From Sipunculus nudus (taxonomy: Eukaryota; Annelida; Sipuncula; Golfingiida; Sipunculidae), in contig CM049314.1 of the NCBI GenBank assembly GCA_026874595.1, forward strand, positions 4,053,318-4,117,317: a stretch of DNA of 64,000 nucleotides, read 5' to 3'. The notes under the pieces are model-generated. The model was given only the letters and a program-made list of their open reading frames with translations, was not told the origin of the DNA and made no database searches. The position numbers and the translations under genes were made by a program. This document shows positions 12,881-25,256 of this stretch, one piece after another; the first letter of the stretch is position 1, and the number at the start of each line of letters is the position of its first letter.

Positions 12881-14530
12881 AGGGGGCATAAAAAAGAGTT
12901 TGTACAACGGACACTACATCCAAGGTTTTATGCCATAGGGAATTAGTATGGACCTACTGGAACATAATCAGGTAAGTAGTACAGTTGAACTGTCGTATCA
13001 CTTTTTTGCTGCAGCATGTTGTATAGTGGGCAGTGCTGCGACCCATAAATTGGTCAAAATTAAGGGGTTGTGGAACCAAATAAAAAATTTGCTTATCCAT
13101 TTTTCACTCAAAAGTCATTAGTATGGTATCGATTTATAGCCAATTTATTTTTGTGATAAATTATGTATAATCAATTGTTTTCTACTAATGCCCTGATGTG
13201 ACTTTTGGGTCAGAGGTCACAAAATTACTAAATTTCGACATTTTATCATGTTTTATTACTGTTGGAGTAAATGCCATTTGTTTACTTACTTTTTTTTGTG
13301 AAACTGCAGGCTTTGAGTACAGCAACATTAAATACTATACTAAAGTGACAGTACCGGGCATAGCTTTTCCTTATATGGTTCTTGTGTAATTTATATATTC
13401 ACTAACATGTATCCATGTAACATATATCAGGCGGATACATGACTCTCCTAACTAATTTCATAGCATTTTCTATGATTGAGATTTTTATTTTAATAGGCCC
13501 TGCTTATATTCTATTTATTTATTTTAATTTGAGTACATGTATGACCCTGCCTGCTCACTGAATTGAATAAATTGTGCCAAAGGGGTCAGAAATCAGAAGT
13601 CAACTGAAATGTCAACTAAAAAGAGGAACTGGAAAATAACTAGGCGTTAGACCTATACATTAAAAAGATAAAATAAATATGTACATTGATTTTTTTTGTT
13701 TAGCAACTAAAATGCTAAATTGATATTAGTAGGTATAATGAAGTTGGAGTGTCCCATTTGGCTTTCCATAAAAACATTTAGCATTGATATGATGAGAGCT
13801 GTCAACTGAACTTGATTGGGTGAACGTTTGTGCAGTGAAGATTCACTTCTTCTAGTAATCTGGTAAGTTCTATTGAACCTGTTGGTGTATTTTGTTTTAA
13901 AAATAGAGGATAAATTGGAATAATGAAAATGCTATGAAAGTAGTCTGGGGAGTCATGTATCCGCCTGTTACATGGATACATGGATGTACATGATCTTGAA
14001 CATTACACAAGTATCATATTAGGAAATGCAATGCAAGGTACTGTCACTTTAGTATATTATTTAATGTTTGATGTACTCAAAGCCTGCAGGTTCACTAATA
14101 GGGAAGAACACAAATGGCATTTACTCAAACAAGAACAGGGACAAGAATAATTGTAAACCAGCAGTAATAACACATGATAAAAATGTCGAAATGTAGTTAG
14201 TGAGCTCTGACCCTAAGGTCACATCAGGGCTTTAGTAAAAAACAATAAATTACACATCATTTATCACAGAAATGTGTTGACTATAAATTGATACCATTCT
14301 AATGACTATTGACTGAACAATGGTTAAGAAAATCCCTGATTAGCTAACTCTTAATTTTGACCAATCTATGGGTCCCGGTACTGCCCATTATATAACATGC
14401 TGTAGCAAAAAGGTGATACCACAGTTCAACTCTACTATCTAACTGTCGATGTTCTAGGGGTCCATACATTTCCCTATGACATCAGACCTTGGATGGAGTG
14501 TGGGTTGTAAAACCACTTTTTTTACAGGTC
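12881..14530. mobile_element. Large inverted repeat (arms about 600 bp, spacer about 440 bp)
   Basis: The left arm (about 12881-13475) and the right arm (about 13918-14530) are reverse complements along their whole length with scattered differences. Shared blocks include TGGTCAAAATTAAG, CCCTGATGTGAC, CAGGCTTTGAGTACA, TAAAGTGACAGTACC and GGCGGATACATGACTC. The 440-bp spacer is unrelated AT-rich DNA. The arms contain no conserved protein. It may be a foldback-type element or two copies of one repeat in opposite orientation. No target-site duplication could be defined. Confidence 0.85.
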
Positions 14531-15279
14531 CTTGCTCTTCGCCTGTGTTATATGTACTATCTACAACAATACTATCACAATAACGAGAAAACCAATTGAA
14601 ACTTGGATGAATAAAAAAATATATTTACAGGAACATAATATATCCAGTGCCGCCGCAGCCAAGTAAAGTGCATATGCGTCAGATTGTTACATACTTTGAC
14701 AGGTGTCAGATCAGCAGTGCAAGTTGTATCGATGACTACTGTGATTCTGTATCCATACCTGTCCTTTCACAATAATGATAATTTGATAATCGACAAGATA
14801 TTAATATAACACGGAATTTACCAACAAAATAAAAGCGACTCCACCCTCTCACCCACCCACACATAAATAAAAACACCCTGATACATTACAAAAAAAGTAA
14901 GGGACCACTCCACTAAATCGTTTTATATTCCGCGTAAATCAATAAATAAATTTGGTTCTTTGAATACTTGGCAATTATATAAACGAAACCTAAAAAAAGC
15001 AACCTACCTAAATTTTATACCTGATGTAGACTTAAAACCGGAGTAAAAGAGTAAAATGAAACCAAACGGCATATACCTCCAGAAGGAAAAATGTACGCTT
15101 TCCATAGCCCTCAGGACCATGTAAAATGAATGCAAATAAATATAAATTTTGGTTAATTTCTTCCATGTACGGATCTGTTGTATATTCTAAATATCATATT
15201 TGCCTTTCTATTATACCGTAACTATTGTGCCCAATTCTTAGTATATTTCTACATTTCCATGTATTCTACTGTAGGTACA
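14531..15279. other. AT-rich DNA, nothing recognised
   Basis: No gene, RNA or repeat boundary is supported. Confidence 0.55.
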
Positions 15280-16010
15280 TGCCCTAAAAACTCCTGACCA
15301 TTCAGACCCATTGAACCCGACGGGTTAAAACCTATGTAAACTAGCTAATATTATTAAGACAAATGAGATACTTAAGTTTGAGACTTCACCGTGAAGCCTG
15401 TTCTTGTGCCTCTGGGATTTCCTGGGTCAGACTCCCTTCCGATCACTTCCGATTAAAACTATGTATATAAGCTTATACCAAAGAGAGAGAGAGAAAAAAA
15501 AGTTCTGCATCAACAAGCATTTAACCGGGCTCCTTTGAGTCGTTCTGATGACAGCTACATAAATGTATAAATGCAAGTTAACAAGACAACCGATGAGATT
15601 TTCTAATGTTCATGTATTTTCTGGCTTTCTTCACATATGAAACTCCTGACTGGCCTGGGCCCCTTTAGTCACTAAATATTAGAACTCTATATTTACATTT
15701 CATGAAACACGTGACTTCATCATTTTTTAGCTTTTTCTTGTGCCTCATTGGAATTTCCTAGGCTAAAAAAATCATCTGAGACTTCCACATTTTCAAACAT
15801 TTAATTGGACCCTATACAAAATTCCTGGCCGGTACGGGTCCGTTAATGTAGACCCCTCAATATGGATTTAAAACTCCATATACATAATTTATATAAGCTA
15901 AAATAAAACCTAAATGAGACCCACATTTTTAAACATATTACTAGTACTCTACTCTATAGAAAATTCCTGGTCAATCCTTCACCCCTCGGGCCCGTCGTGC
16001 GCACGTTACG
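15280..16010. repeat. Degenerate interspersed/tandem repeat with AAACTCCTG anchors
   Basis: Related blocks recur near 15285, 15640, 15818 and 15960, each an 'AAA(C/T)TCCTGRCC' anchor followed by a GGGCC/GGGTC stretch. Spacing is irregular (about 140 to 355 bp). The last block runs into 'CCTCGGGCCCGTCG'. It reads as an old decayed repeat with no coding content. Confidence 0.5.
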
Positions 16011-16612
16011 ATGTACTTGCTGAATTCACCGCTCATAGGGCCTACCTTAAATTTGAGAAAACCCGGCAGGGATTGATCACCAGACACTGACGTTACCTGA
16101 AACAATCACAGAACCGGTATTTAATGGCTTACCGCCAGGACTGTCGTGCTCCATGACCTATGCATGAGCAGCAGCTTCCAATGAGGATTTTGTTTGGTCC
16201 ATCACAGCTCCTTGAGGGTGTCATCCATTACTACTAAATCGTAACAGGTTAAACTATGCCCTAGGTTTTACGAATACATCTTGGTGAGCTTAATTTGCTA
16301 AAGGTTTAGGCACGCCCTGACAATTTTCGAAATTTGGTGCCCCTATACATTGTTGCGCTCCCCCCCCCCCCCTCTAAACACGTCCCTGATGAGTCTTAAG
16401 ACAATTTCAAAGTTCTTAACAACTGCTGCAGACATTTGCAAAATAGAGCTGTGGCATCTTGTTTTATACCTAATATTCATACTTTACATAAAATATCTCA
16501 GTTAATTATAACCTGATTTTTTTATATGGTAAGCATGATAATCATGGATAACATTTGCGTTTCAGCTGTGAGTAAATAGTGGCGCCATCTACACTTTCTT
16601 AATGGTTATACC

Positions 16613-16616
<4 letters not shown>

Positions 16617-16660
<44 letters not shown>
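16617..16660. repeat. (AT)22 microsatellite
   Basis: Forty-four bp of uninterrupted AT dinucleotide. Confidence 0.97.
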
Positions 16661-16667
<7 letters not shown>

Positions 16668-18891
16668 GAAGTTCTAGCCATCCGTTAACTAAGATCAAAT
16701 CTTATCCGCTCGAACAAGAAATTTCTCACTTAATAATAAGTTAAGTCTTTTGAAAACTCCTTGCATATAAATCCTATAATTCACGGGCATGACAGGATCA
16801 CCGAGTATCTTAATAAGTTTAGATTTGCATTTCTAATAATAGATGACTGAAACGCATTTCCGTAAAATGCTCGAAATAGTTTGGATTATTTTCATATGAG
16901 GAAAGGAATATTAGTTTTAATTTTGTGTCATTTACGTAACCTTTTTATTTGGTTATAAGTTTTGATATTGTATTAAATGTGATTTATTTTAATAATTTAT
17001 TTTAGTAAATGTCAGATATATTTTTAGATATAGCCACAAGACGGCAGAAATTTTCCCAAGAATGGATTTATATTGCTCAAGGTATATCCCAGAGATATCT
17101 GTAAATGTATTACGTAAGTAAAACACATCAACAATAAGTATTAAAATAAGTTATTATATTGCCATGCAAGTGTTTTTTTTTTACATGAGCGTTGTTGTAG
17201 TGTGTCATCTTAAACCTTTTGACGGTCGAACAGATTCTTTGTGTAAGGGAGTGGAGGCGGATATTTATTTATTTTTTTATATTTTTAGAGAGCTGAAAAC
17301 TCGTTTACTTAGTCTCGTCGACACTAGGGCTGCAATATATTTTCGACAATGATCGGCCTTAGACTGGGGCTCCGTGGGAGAGGCCTGCTTTTATGTACTC
17401 TGGGTAGATGGTCAGTTACAAAAACTTCACAATTTAGATCACACTTTTTAAACGCTCAGTGAACACTGAAATCTTGCAGCTGACGTTTAAACTATCAAAT
17501 TACCGGTGTGCACATGCTGGGCAAGTTTCCAGGAATAGTTAATCAGCTACCCCCCCCCCCCCCCCCCTCGCCCCAATGTATGAGAAACGGCCTCCCATTA
17601 GCCTGAAGAACGCTCAGCCTGGGTTTTGGTAGCGGCAGCCTGCGACCCGAACGTCCATATTTAATTCTAAGCCCATTAAAAAAATTAAAGCCTGTGAGCC
17701 ATGTTTTCATGGTTTGGGTTGGGGTTAACCATGAACTTCTTATGGCTCTTCGGCTGATATTCAAACTCACGAACTGTGCTCTGTTTTGTCCTGTGCGTGG
17801 CCCACACAGCGAGGCAAGTAAAACGCAAAGTTTAACACAGGAGGTAGAAATACCAATCATTTTACATCACTGTAAAAAGTGACGTTTCCCTGACGTTTAA
17901 AAAACACGTTTCATGGATTATTTATAATCATGTATTGAGATGAGTCATGTTTGATACATGTCACAAGCTATTCCTGCAGGATGACCTAAACGAAACATCA
18001 CCTTCTTCATTTGCATGTTTCAAACATGTTTGAGGCATGTCGGGTATACTTGGCATGGACTTTCCCCCAAAAACAAGGTGAGTGATGGTAGTGATAATGC
18101 ATTACCGCCGGGATGTTACACCGTTTTTTGTAATAGATGCGCGGAACTCGTTACAGGTTGATGTTGAATTTTGTCTTAAAAAAGTGTACTGTGTTCCTAA
18201 GGTTTTGATGATCATCCATGTTCAGATTATGGAAAAAGAGTCCGAAAAGCCGTCGATTTCTTAAACATCTGCCATACAAGATGTATCGAGCTAGGTATCC
18301 CAACGATGCAAGGGGATAGTCATACAAAGGGTTGTGATAGATGATAGGTGTTTTCTTACATATCACTTTATCTTAGTTATCTTATACTTGCACATACAGG
18401 ATGAGAATAGGTGTTTAATCATTATTTACGGGATTGATATGCGCTTGTACCTCCCCTCCCCCACCTCCAGACCTCCTGCCTGACACTTCACGGAGGGCCA
18501 GCATACACTCGCCCGTGGCAGTTTAATCTTATGACAACCATAGCCTTTTCACCTTGGGACTCCCGTTGCAAAGGGGGGGGGGGGGGGGGGGAGGGGGGTT
18601 TATTGGGAGATTCGAGAACCCATGTCTTCAGTGTCGACGGGCTATTCAAACCCACTCGGACAATTCTTTAAAATTAACAAATTAATTAAATTTCGATATT
18701 ATCAAAATGGCATCTGCTGGCTTGCGCGTTTAGGTTACATGACTATATTTAAAACCTCCTTCGTCGCGTTATTAGTATTTATGGTAGCTCAAAACTCTTG
18801 GCGATGACTTCTGCTTTAGGTTATGGTTTATGTGTTTGTGGTAGGCTTACATTTTTGGCATGTTTGATATCTTGACTTTTTTCTATCCCTG

Positions 18892-18893
<2 letters not shown>

Positions 18894-18934
<41 letters not shown>
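18894..18934. repeat. (CT)n microsatellite
   Basis: About 40 bp of uninterrupted CT repeat. Confidence 0.97.
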
Positions 18935-18937
<3 letters not shown>

Positions 18938-19169
18938 GTATTAAGTCACCTCTTTAGTAGGTAATTTGAATTGGAATTTTCCCTCACAAAGGATAGCTTA
19001 TGTGCTCTCTCTCTCACTTATCCCCTCTTTCTCTCATCCACCCACACATTGCAAGTCCCCCCCCCCCCTTCCTCTCTCTCTGTCTCGCTCATATTTATTA
19101 AATAAGAATAAATAAAATTCAGACGTTTCCCGTAAACCATTGTATATTTCAAAATGCACACTTGATAGA

Positions 19170-19197
19170 CACACACACACACACACATATATATATA
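19170..19197. repeat. (CA)n/(TA)n compound microsatellite
   Basis: CA dinucleotides pass directly into TA dinucleotides. Confidence 0.93.
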
Positions 19198-19746
19198 AGA
19201 CTAGTTTTAAAATCCATGTAAAATAAAGTTTATATTTATGTATCACAAATGCTTTATCTTTAATAATATATTAATTTTATAATATATATCATTGCTTTAT
19301 CAACTAATTTCTCTTTGGTTATATAATACACAGACACAGGTGTAAGCATATCATTGACAAAAACCCATATTTTAGGACTAAGTGACATTTAATTAAGGTA
19401 AATATTACCAATGGCAGTTACAACAACAACCCGTTCAACATAAAAGGAATTTCCCGCCCACGCCCGGTCCATGCACAACCAATCAGGATGAGTATGTGAC
19501 GTGAACACAGGGACTACAAAACAGATAAAACCGTAGTGGGGTGCGCGTTTATCATTTGCTCGGATAAAACCTGGTCATGAAACCAACTGGGGCCAACTGA
19601 GGCTGAACAGGTGAAGACATTGTGCAAGTCAAAAAATGCTTTTATATTTTCTACTGAATGTTTACCATTAGTTGCATTGTAAGCATCCTCTGAAATGTAG
19701 AAAACATATATATCGTGAGCCTGGATGATGTGTCAACAAATACTGT

Positions 19747-19752
<6 letters not shown>

Positions 19753-19801
<49 letters not shown>
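19753..19801. repeat. (AT)24 microsatellite
   Basis: Uninterrupted AT dinucleotides ending 13 bp before the target-site duplication of the neighbouring TIR element. Confidence 0.97.
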
Positions 19802-19802
<1 letters not shown>

Positions 19803-19822
19803 CAGATGCTCTTTTTATTGTG

Positions 19823-21098
19823 TAGCCCGATTAATCAGACTTAATATTTTTAGGCCCTGCCATATATTGAGTCCGATGGCTATACAGTGAGAGTTTCTCC
19901 AATATTTGCTGCAGTCTTGCAGCGCTGACATGTATAGTAAACAATACAAGCGCTGCAGCCTCTGGCGGGGAGAGTCTATACTACTAAGTTTGTACGGATC
20001 CGTACAGACCCTCAGACACGTATATGCCTTGTGAAGCGTGAGGACACCAAACAAACCCCACATATTATAATTGTTACAGATGCTTAGACTCCGTTGAGAC
20101 CAAAACTTTTGCTGGATGATCAGCATTAATAAAGTATGGGCACTTACTCTGGATGAAGTCAGATATTGCTTCGTCTCCGTCTGGATGATGGCGCTTTCCG
20201 GTTGGAACAACCAATAGGAAATTAGCATCATTGACAACACGCGATGTATGATGGGAAGGATGCTTATGAAAATATGGTCTATCCTAGTGCACGGCACTGG
20301 CATTCCTGGGAAAAGCCCCCCTGAATTCATCTTTTGCATAGATTGCCCACCTAATTTGCATGGGATTCCTTTTCCGGCGGTGTCCAGTTGGCATGCAACA
20401 ACTGAACCCCGGCATAGGATAAAAAAAAACATTTACAGGCGCACATAAAGGTGATATATCGATTTAATTTGATACATAAAAAGTTTATTTCTATATATAA
20501 ACTCAATCGCACAACAAGCAGTGATAATTCATGTTACAGGTCCCTCCATGTACGGCAGGGTGAACTCTCACCGCTAGACGGTCGGACTCCATATCACAGA
20601 TAAATGGAGTCCGTACGTGGCGGACTACTCCAATATAAGCCTCAGACTACACACCATCGAAGCCAGGTGTTTATTACCCCGTGCTAGCGGTCACTCTTCA
20701 GAGCCGGGCCCGTTGAAACAAAATGTAACAATATTTTAGCTGTCAATCACTCGAGTCAGCAAGCCTATCAGTAAGGTCATCAAGTGCGCCTGTTCCACTG
20801 TTCTTCTCTGTCCCTATTAAACACGCTGACATGCCTCTGGTAAAAAGGTCAGTACATGTTTAAAAATGATGATCCAAGTTTAATTTTAGAAGCTATCGAT
20901 ACCATGACACACATACTTATTGGCGTTAAAATGGTATAATCCTGTGTCTTGTTGTTTGGCAGTAAACAAGCAGTCAAAGAAGATGCAACGGATCCGTTGC
21001 ATCTTCCGTGGTTTATATTGTAGAAACTCTCACTGTATGGCTATCGGACTCAATATATGGCAGGGCCTAAAAATTTTGAGTCCGATTTAATCGGGCTA
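19823..21098. mobile_element. MULE-like TIR element, 1276 bp, 9-bp target duplication
   Basis: The ends are long terminal inverted repeats of about 80 bp (19823 to about 19906, and about 21017-21098), beginning TAGCCCGATTAA and sharing TTTTTAGGCCCTGCCATATA and CAGTGAGAGTTTCT. The flanks are TTTATTGTG (19814-19822) and TTTAATGTG (21099-21107), eight of nine matching, as expected for a Mutator-like 9-bp duplication. Inside are secondary palindromes: a TGCAGCGCT/AGCGCTGCA hairpin at 19918-19956, a GGACTCCAT/ATGGAGTCC inverted pair near 20584-20612, and a perfect 28-bp palindrome at 20979-21006. The open frame of about 205 codons on the minus strand shows no transposase features, so the element appears non-autonomous. 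Confidence 0.85.
20979..21006. repeat. Perfect 28-bp palindrome inside the TIR element
   Basis: Each half is GAAGATGCAACGGA followed by its exact reverse complement, centred on a GGATCC site, just inside the right terminal repeat. It can form a 14-bp perfect-stem cruciform. Confidence 0.95.
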
Positions 21099-21107
21099 TT
21101 TAATGTG

Positions 21108-21279
21108 TGACACGGGCGTAACTCATGTTGTTAGTCCAGTCAATGAACGATTTTTATCAACTGAGGTTGGACAAAAATGTTATCATAGGTTTCTCACCTG
21201 AAATGGATTCACTGATGCTGTCTTAGTGCACAAATAAAACCCCACCCGATTCCACCCATGGCAAAGTGTTATTTTCACC
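21108..21279. other. Short unassigned stretch
   Basis: DNA between the TIR element and the next tandem array. Nothing recognised. Confidence 0.5.
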
Positions 21280-21900
21280 CCAAATCCAAGATGGCCGCCA
21301 GTATAAGGGTTGAAATATTTAAATAGCCATAATTCCACAACTAAATGACATAGAAACACATTTAAGGTGTCATTTCCATCTAACCTTAGGTTGCCCGTTC
21401 ATTTGGTGACACTTCTGAGGTCATAAATGGTACACTTCCGGTATAAGGTCAAGGTCAATGTCAAATTTTGCAGATATGAAATGGCATTTGTTTCAACCAA
21501 ATGTTATAAAAACATATCTCAAGTATTATTTCCATTCGACATTAGGCTGCCCATTCTTTTGGTGATTCGTCCGAGGTCAAAATGATATATATCATGCTGT
21601 AAGGTCAAGGTAAAACTTGGAATAAAAAAAGCAACAATCGCCATGAGATGGCATGGATTTTGCATGAAAATGACATATAGAAATGCTTTTTAAGTTGTCA
21701 ATTCTAACTAACTGTGGATTGTCCATGCATTTGGTGGTACGGTACTTCTAAGGTCATAAAAGGTACATACCATGCATAAAGGTGAAAGTCAAAGAAAAAA
21801 GTAATAATCGTCATGATATAGCATGTGTTTTGCAGAAACGTAAAATAGAAACTCGTTCAAAGGGTCATTTCCATCTAAATTTAGTTTGCTAAATCTTTTT
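21280..21900. repeat. Diverged tandem array, about 155-180-bp unit, AGGTCA-rich
   Basis: Three full units and part of a fourth. Each unit has a block like GATATGAAATGGCAT, then TCATTTCCATCTAA, then TTTGGTGRCACTTC, then AAGGTCAAGGTCAA. The anchors near 21445, 21600 and 21779 show the period. Diverged copies with indels and no conserved frame indicate a non-coding repeat. Confidence 0.8.
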
Positions 21901-21919
21901 AGCATACTCTTTTTTAAAG

Positions 21920-22025
21920 AGTCTCAACGTCTACAGGGTATGTTCTTCCACTACCACCAACACAAAACCCAGAGTGTCAACTTCTACAGGTAAAGTTCTT
22001 CGACTTCCACCAACACAAAATGTGC
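21920..22025. repeat. About 55-bp direct duplication
   Basis: Two adjacent copies share 'TCTACAGG', 'GTTCTTC' and 'CCACCAACACAAAA' (ends near 21966 and 22020). It is a local tandem duplication with no recognised role. Confidence 0.75.
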
Positions 22026-23335
22026 ATCACGATGCTTAGGCCTAATGATATATGTGATGATTATAGAAGACTGAACTTTGTCAATGCCACATGGGCTACA
22101 GATGGTGAAGCGTCTACCTAAAGAATGTAGACGGAGAGGTCATTTCATGTTGTCAAAATCTGACTACTCTTCCATGGTGTCACACAAATTGTCCGTTTTG
22201 ATGTTATCATAAACAGGTTTAAACATCATCGTCTTGCCAGTGGTATCACCATAAATATATCACAAACCTCTGCAACAACAGATTGGCTGTTAAGTAGCAG
22301 AAATAGAGGTTGTATACGCTGTTGTGCAGATTTGGCATTCTGCATTTCCTTCTGCATGCTCATCAGAAATGTTTACTCAGATCTTCTCTTCTGCATATCA
22401 CTGCTACCTATCAGAATCTGCCATTGACAATGATTTTTTAACCGTGTAAAGAATGCATCCGGGGTAAGAATTCAGATGGATTTCCAATGTCCTTATCTGC
22501 GGCTTATCCTGATAGATGTCAAATAGATCCTTCTCCTAAATCTCCTGACAATATCATCAGGTCCAAGCATTGTGTGAAAATAACATCCCCCGGAGTTGTT
22601 GGGTTTGAAAAATATCTCCCATTGCCCGTTTGCCTCTCAGGGTTAAACAAATAGCTGCACCTGAACATATCAAAATAGGAACGTGTAACTGTAGGGGGAA
22701 CCTGATCTCATAAGCGTTTACCTGATGAACTGCTTTTTGAAAACAGTATGTGGCTAATGCCAAAAAATTGCTTGCAGGAATGTTACACAAAATAAGATTA
22801 GGGATACGCTTGAAGGAGATAATGCTGAAGGTTCCCAACTTCATGGAATGTACATGAATTATGCATATATATGGTAAGATACATTCATATTAATCTTGTT
22901 ATATGTGAAATTTGTTTCCGTTTTCGATGATTGGCCAAAATCAAATAGTCACAGTGACAAGTTAATAGATCTACCTACATCTCATTACTGTCATATTTTC
23001 CAAAATGTATCATATCATAGCAAGTTTGGCTTATTTCCCCTACCTAATTTGATATTAACCTGGAACATAATGCATGATATATTCGAATTATGACCTAAGC
23101 AATATCAGCAAATGAGTGGGAATACTATTGTTAGCTGGAAGTGATGCCCTTGATGTTTTTCTGTGTTATTTTCTTGCAAAAACATGCCACATCATCGAGA
23201 GTTAGCAGTTCTTAACTTAACTTAACCTAACCCTTAATGCTTGATAAACCTTTCCTGGACTCAGAACTATCACCACATTAAAGTCTATTCTAGATTTAGT
23301 TGGAAAATTCTCGGCTTGGGGCGAGAAGTTATAAA
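22026..23335. other. Unassigned DNA upstream of the Gypsy fragment
   Basis: Several medium open frames on both strands (for example 22557-22844 minus) show no family resemblance. It could contain decayed upstream sequence of the adjacent retroelement, but I cannot show that. Confidence 0.45.
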
Positions 23336-24272
23336 TAGGGGGCTGTGTCAGATTTGATTTTTGGGAATATTACTGTGGGCATGAGAACGACTTTACCCTT
23401 TAAGGGAATTCAGTTGCTACTAGGCAATGATGTTGCAGGTGACAAAGTACAGCCTGTACCAATAGTGATAGAAAAGCCGTCACTTGATAAGGAAACTGAT
23501 CCGGAAAGTCAGGAAATTCCTGCTTTGTATCCTTCATGTGCTGTAACTAAATCTATGGCCAAGAAAAACACACATGAGGTTAATGGTCCAGATAATAACA
23601 CTCTGGGAGTCACTAGTGACACAACTATCAACTCGCCCGTACAGGATACAGCATTTTCAAGGTCAGAACTTATCGCGGAACAGCATAAGGACCATGAAAT
23701 TTCATGTTTGTTTCCCAGGACAGTTTCTAAAGAAGAACTATCACAGAACCCAGTTTGTTTCTATGTAAAAAATGGAGTGCTTATACGTAAATGGCGACCA
23801 CCTGATGTTTGTGCTGATCATGAGTGGGCCATCAAACATCAAATAGTAATGCCCAAAAGCTTTTGCAATGAAATTCTAAGCATGGCACATGAGGCTCCTT
23901 TGTCTTGCCATTTGGGTATAAATAAAACTTATCAGAAAGTTAGTCCACACTTTTATTTGCCTAACCTCAGGAAAGATGTTGTACAATATTGTTAGTCATG
24001 CCATACGTGCCAGATGATAGGCAAGCCCAATCAGAATCCTCCTAAGGCTCCACTTAGGCCTATTCCTGCTTTCGAGGAACCATTCAGTAGGATTATTGTT
24101 GATTGTGTTGGACCACTGCCCAAAACAAAATCTGGACATGAATATTTGCTGACAATTATGTGCTCATCTACCAGGTTCCCTGAGGCAATAATATGCGCAA
24201 AATTAATGCCAAAAGAGTTGTCAAAGCTCTGACCAAGTTTTTTTATAACCTTTGGATTACCTAAATCCGTAT
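23336..24272 (+). pseudogene. Gypsy-type retrotransposon fragment: protease end to integrase core, broken
   Basis: The open segment at 23345-23992 resembles the end of a retroelement protease/linker (LLLGNDVAGDKV) followed by an integrase-type HHCC zinc-binding region (AHEAPLSCHLG ... YC). It is cut by an in-frame TAG at 23993-23995 inside the zinc finger. The next open segment (24014-24232) continues with the integrase core, including the first catalytic Asp in IIVDCVGPLPKTKSG. A frame shift in the run of T at about 24238 follows, and homology stops near 24272, so the later catalytic residues are missing. No reverse transcriptase or RNase H lies between protease and integrase, and no LTRs were found. 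It is a dead, truncated copy that encodes no working enzyme. Confidence 0.88.
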
Positions 24273-24289
24273 AAAAATAGTATATAAAT

Positions 24290-24620
24290 ATTTTTTTAAA
24301 TTAATAAATTTTGTTCATTTCATTTAAAAAAATGTTTTTTTTTAATTTTGGAATATTTCTAAACCATATATACACCCGTGTATATTTCTATATAATTATA
24401 TGTTAAAGTTTAATAAATTCTGCACTCTTCTTTTTTAAACAAATATATATTAGAAGATTCTAAGACCATATATACACCCGAGCAAATTTATGTATAATTA
24501 TTTTTCAAGAATAATAAAATATACACATTTAAGTTTGTATAAAGTTCATTAAGACTTGGCAATATCGGGCATTCTTTTTAAAAAAAAAAGAAATACTGAG
24601 ACCATATAAAATGACAAATA
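24290..24620. repeat. AT-rich degenerate tandem repeat, about 100-135-bp unit
   Basis: Three related blocks carry CCATATATACACCCG or a decayed form at 24363, 24466 and about 24601. The segment is extremely AT-rich and non-coding. Confidence 0.65.
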
Positions 24621-25256
24621 TACAGAGGAATTGGATAAATGACGTAAACATTATCTTAAAGCCTCTAGGTGGCAGGAAGATGATTTAAATCTTGATGCCA
24701 GTGGGCATATAATTTTAATATTGACAGCTTTCACTCAGATTCCTACGGCTTGTTTCCTATCTCAGTTACCAGTAAACAACAAACTGACAACAAATCTAAA
24801 AATAAAAGCTGCTTCCCATCCAAGCGCTGATTGTTCTGAATATTTTTATAATGAAAACATTACGGACATATAAAAAGATTTTTTTTTCTTGGCGGCAAGA
24901 AACTTGTCTCTCATAATTTTTTTTTTGGCTAAGCACAACTGGTGATAAACCCTCGGTCACAACCCACTGTGGTCACTGCACACCGTAGAGTACCGTACGG
25001 TTTTTTGGACTGCAGGATTATAAGCGCATACTCCTAAGGTGATCCTAAGGAAGACTATGATAGCTAGTCAATAAGATCCAATGTCCATTTTTATTCCCGG
25101 AAAAAAAAACAGCCTATATCCTGGACCTGAATCTTACAAATATTACAATATTATATGACATTCCTGTACCCGAATTCAAGATATTTTAGCACAGATTGTT
25201 TGAACTAAAATGCTGAGAAGTTTATAGGAGTTGTGTAGGAATAGTGACAACTTATA
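24621..25256. other. Intergenic DNA, nothing recognised
   Basis: No gene or element boundary can be supported. Confidence 0.5.

Larger units (their letters stand above)
16011..19813. other. Intergenic DNA rich in low-complexity tracts
   Basis: No gene is recognised. It contains a C tract near 16361-16373, (AT)22 at 16617-16660, an 18-bp C tract near 17551-17568, a G-rich tract near 18571-18597, (CT)n at 18894-18934, CT/C-rich DNA at 19000-19090, CA/TA repeat at 19170-19197 and (AT)n at 19753-19801. A weak tRNA-like block on the minus strand near 17765-17830 (GTGAGTTTGAA box) may be a SINE relic. Confidence 0.6.

Noticed and set aside
19815..20432. 205-codon minus-strand open frame in the MULE-like element
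   Set aside because: It starts outside the element and runs through the TIR, with no DDE or zinc-finger features or other family resemblance.
22721..22755. Second hammerhead-like site (CCTGATGA then GAAAAC)
   Set aside because: No stem II can form between the two motifs, and the flanks do not pair.
23300..24300. Long terminal repeats around the Gypsy fragment
   Set aside because: I found no matching direct repeats, TG..CA ends, primer-binding site or polypurine tract on either side.
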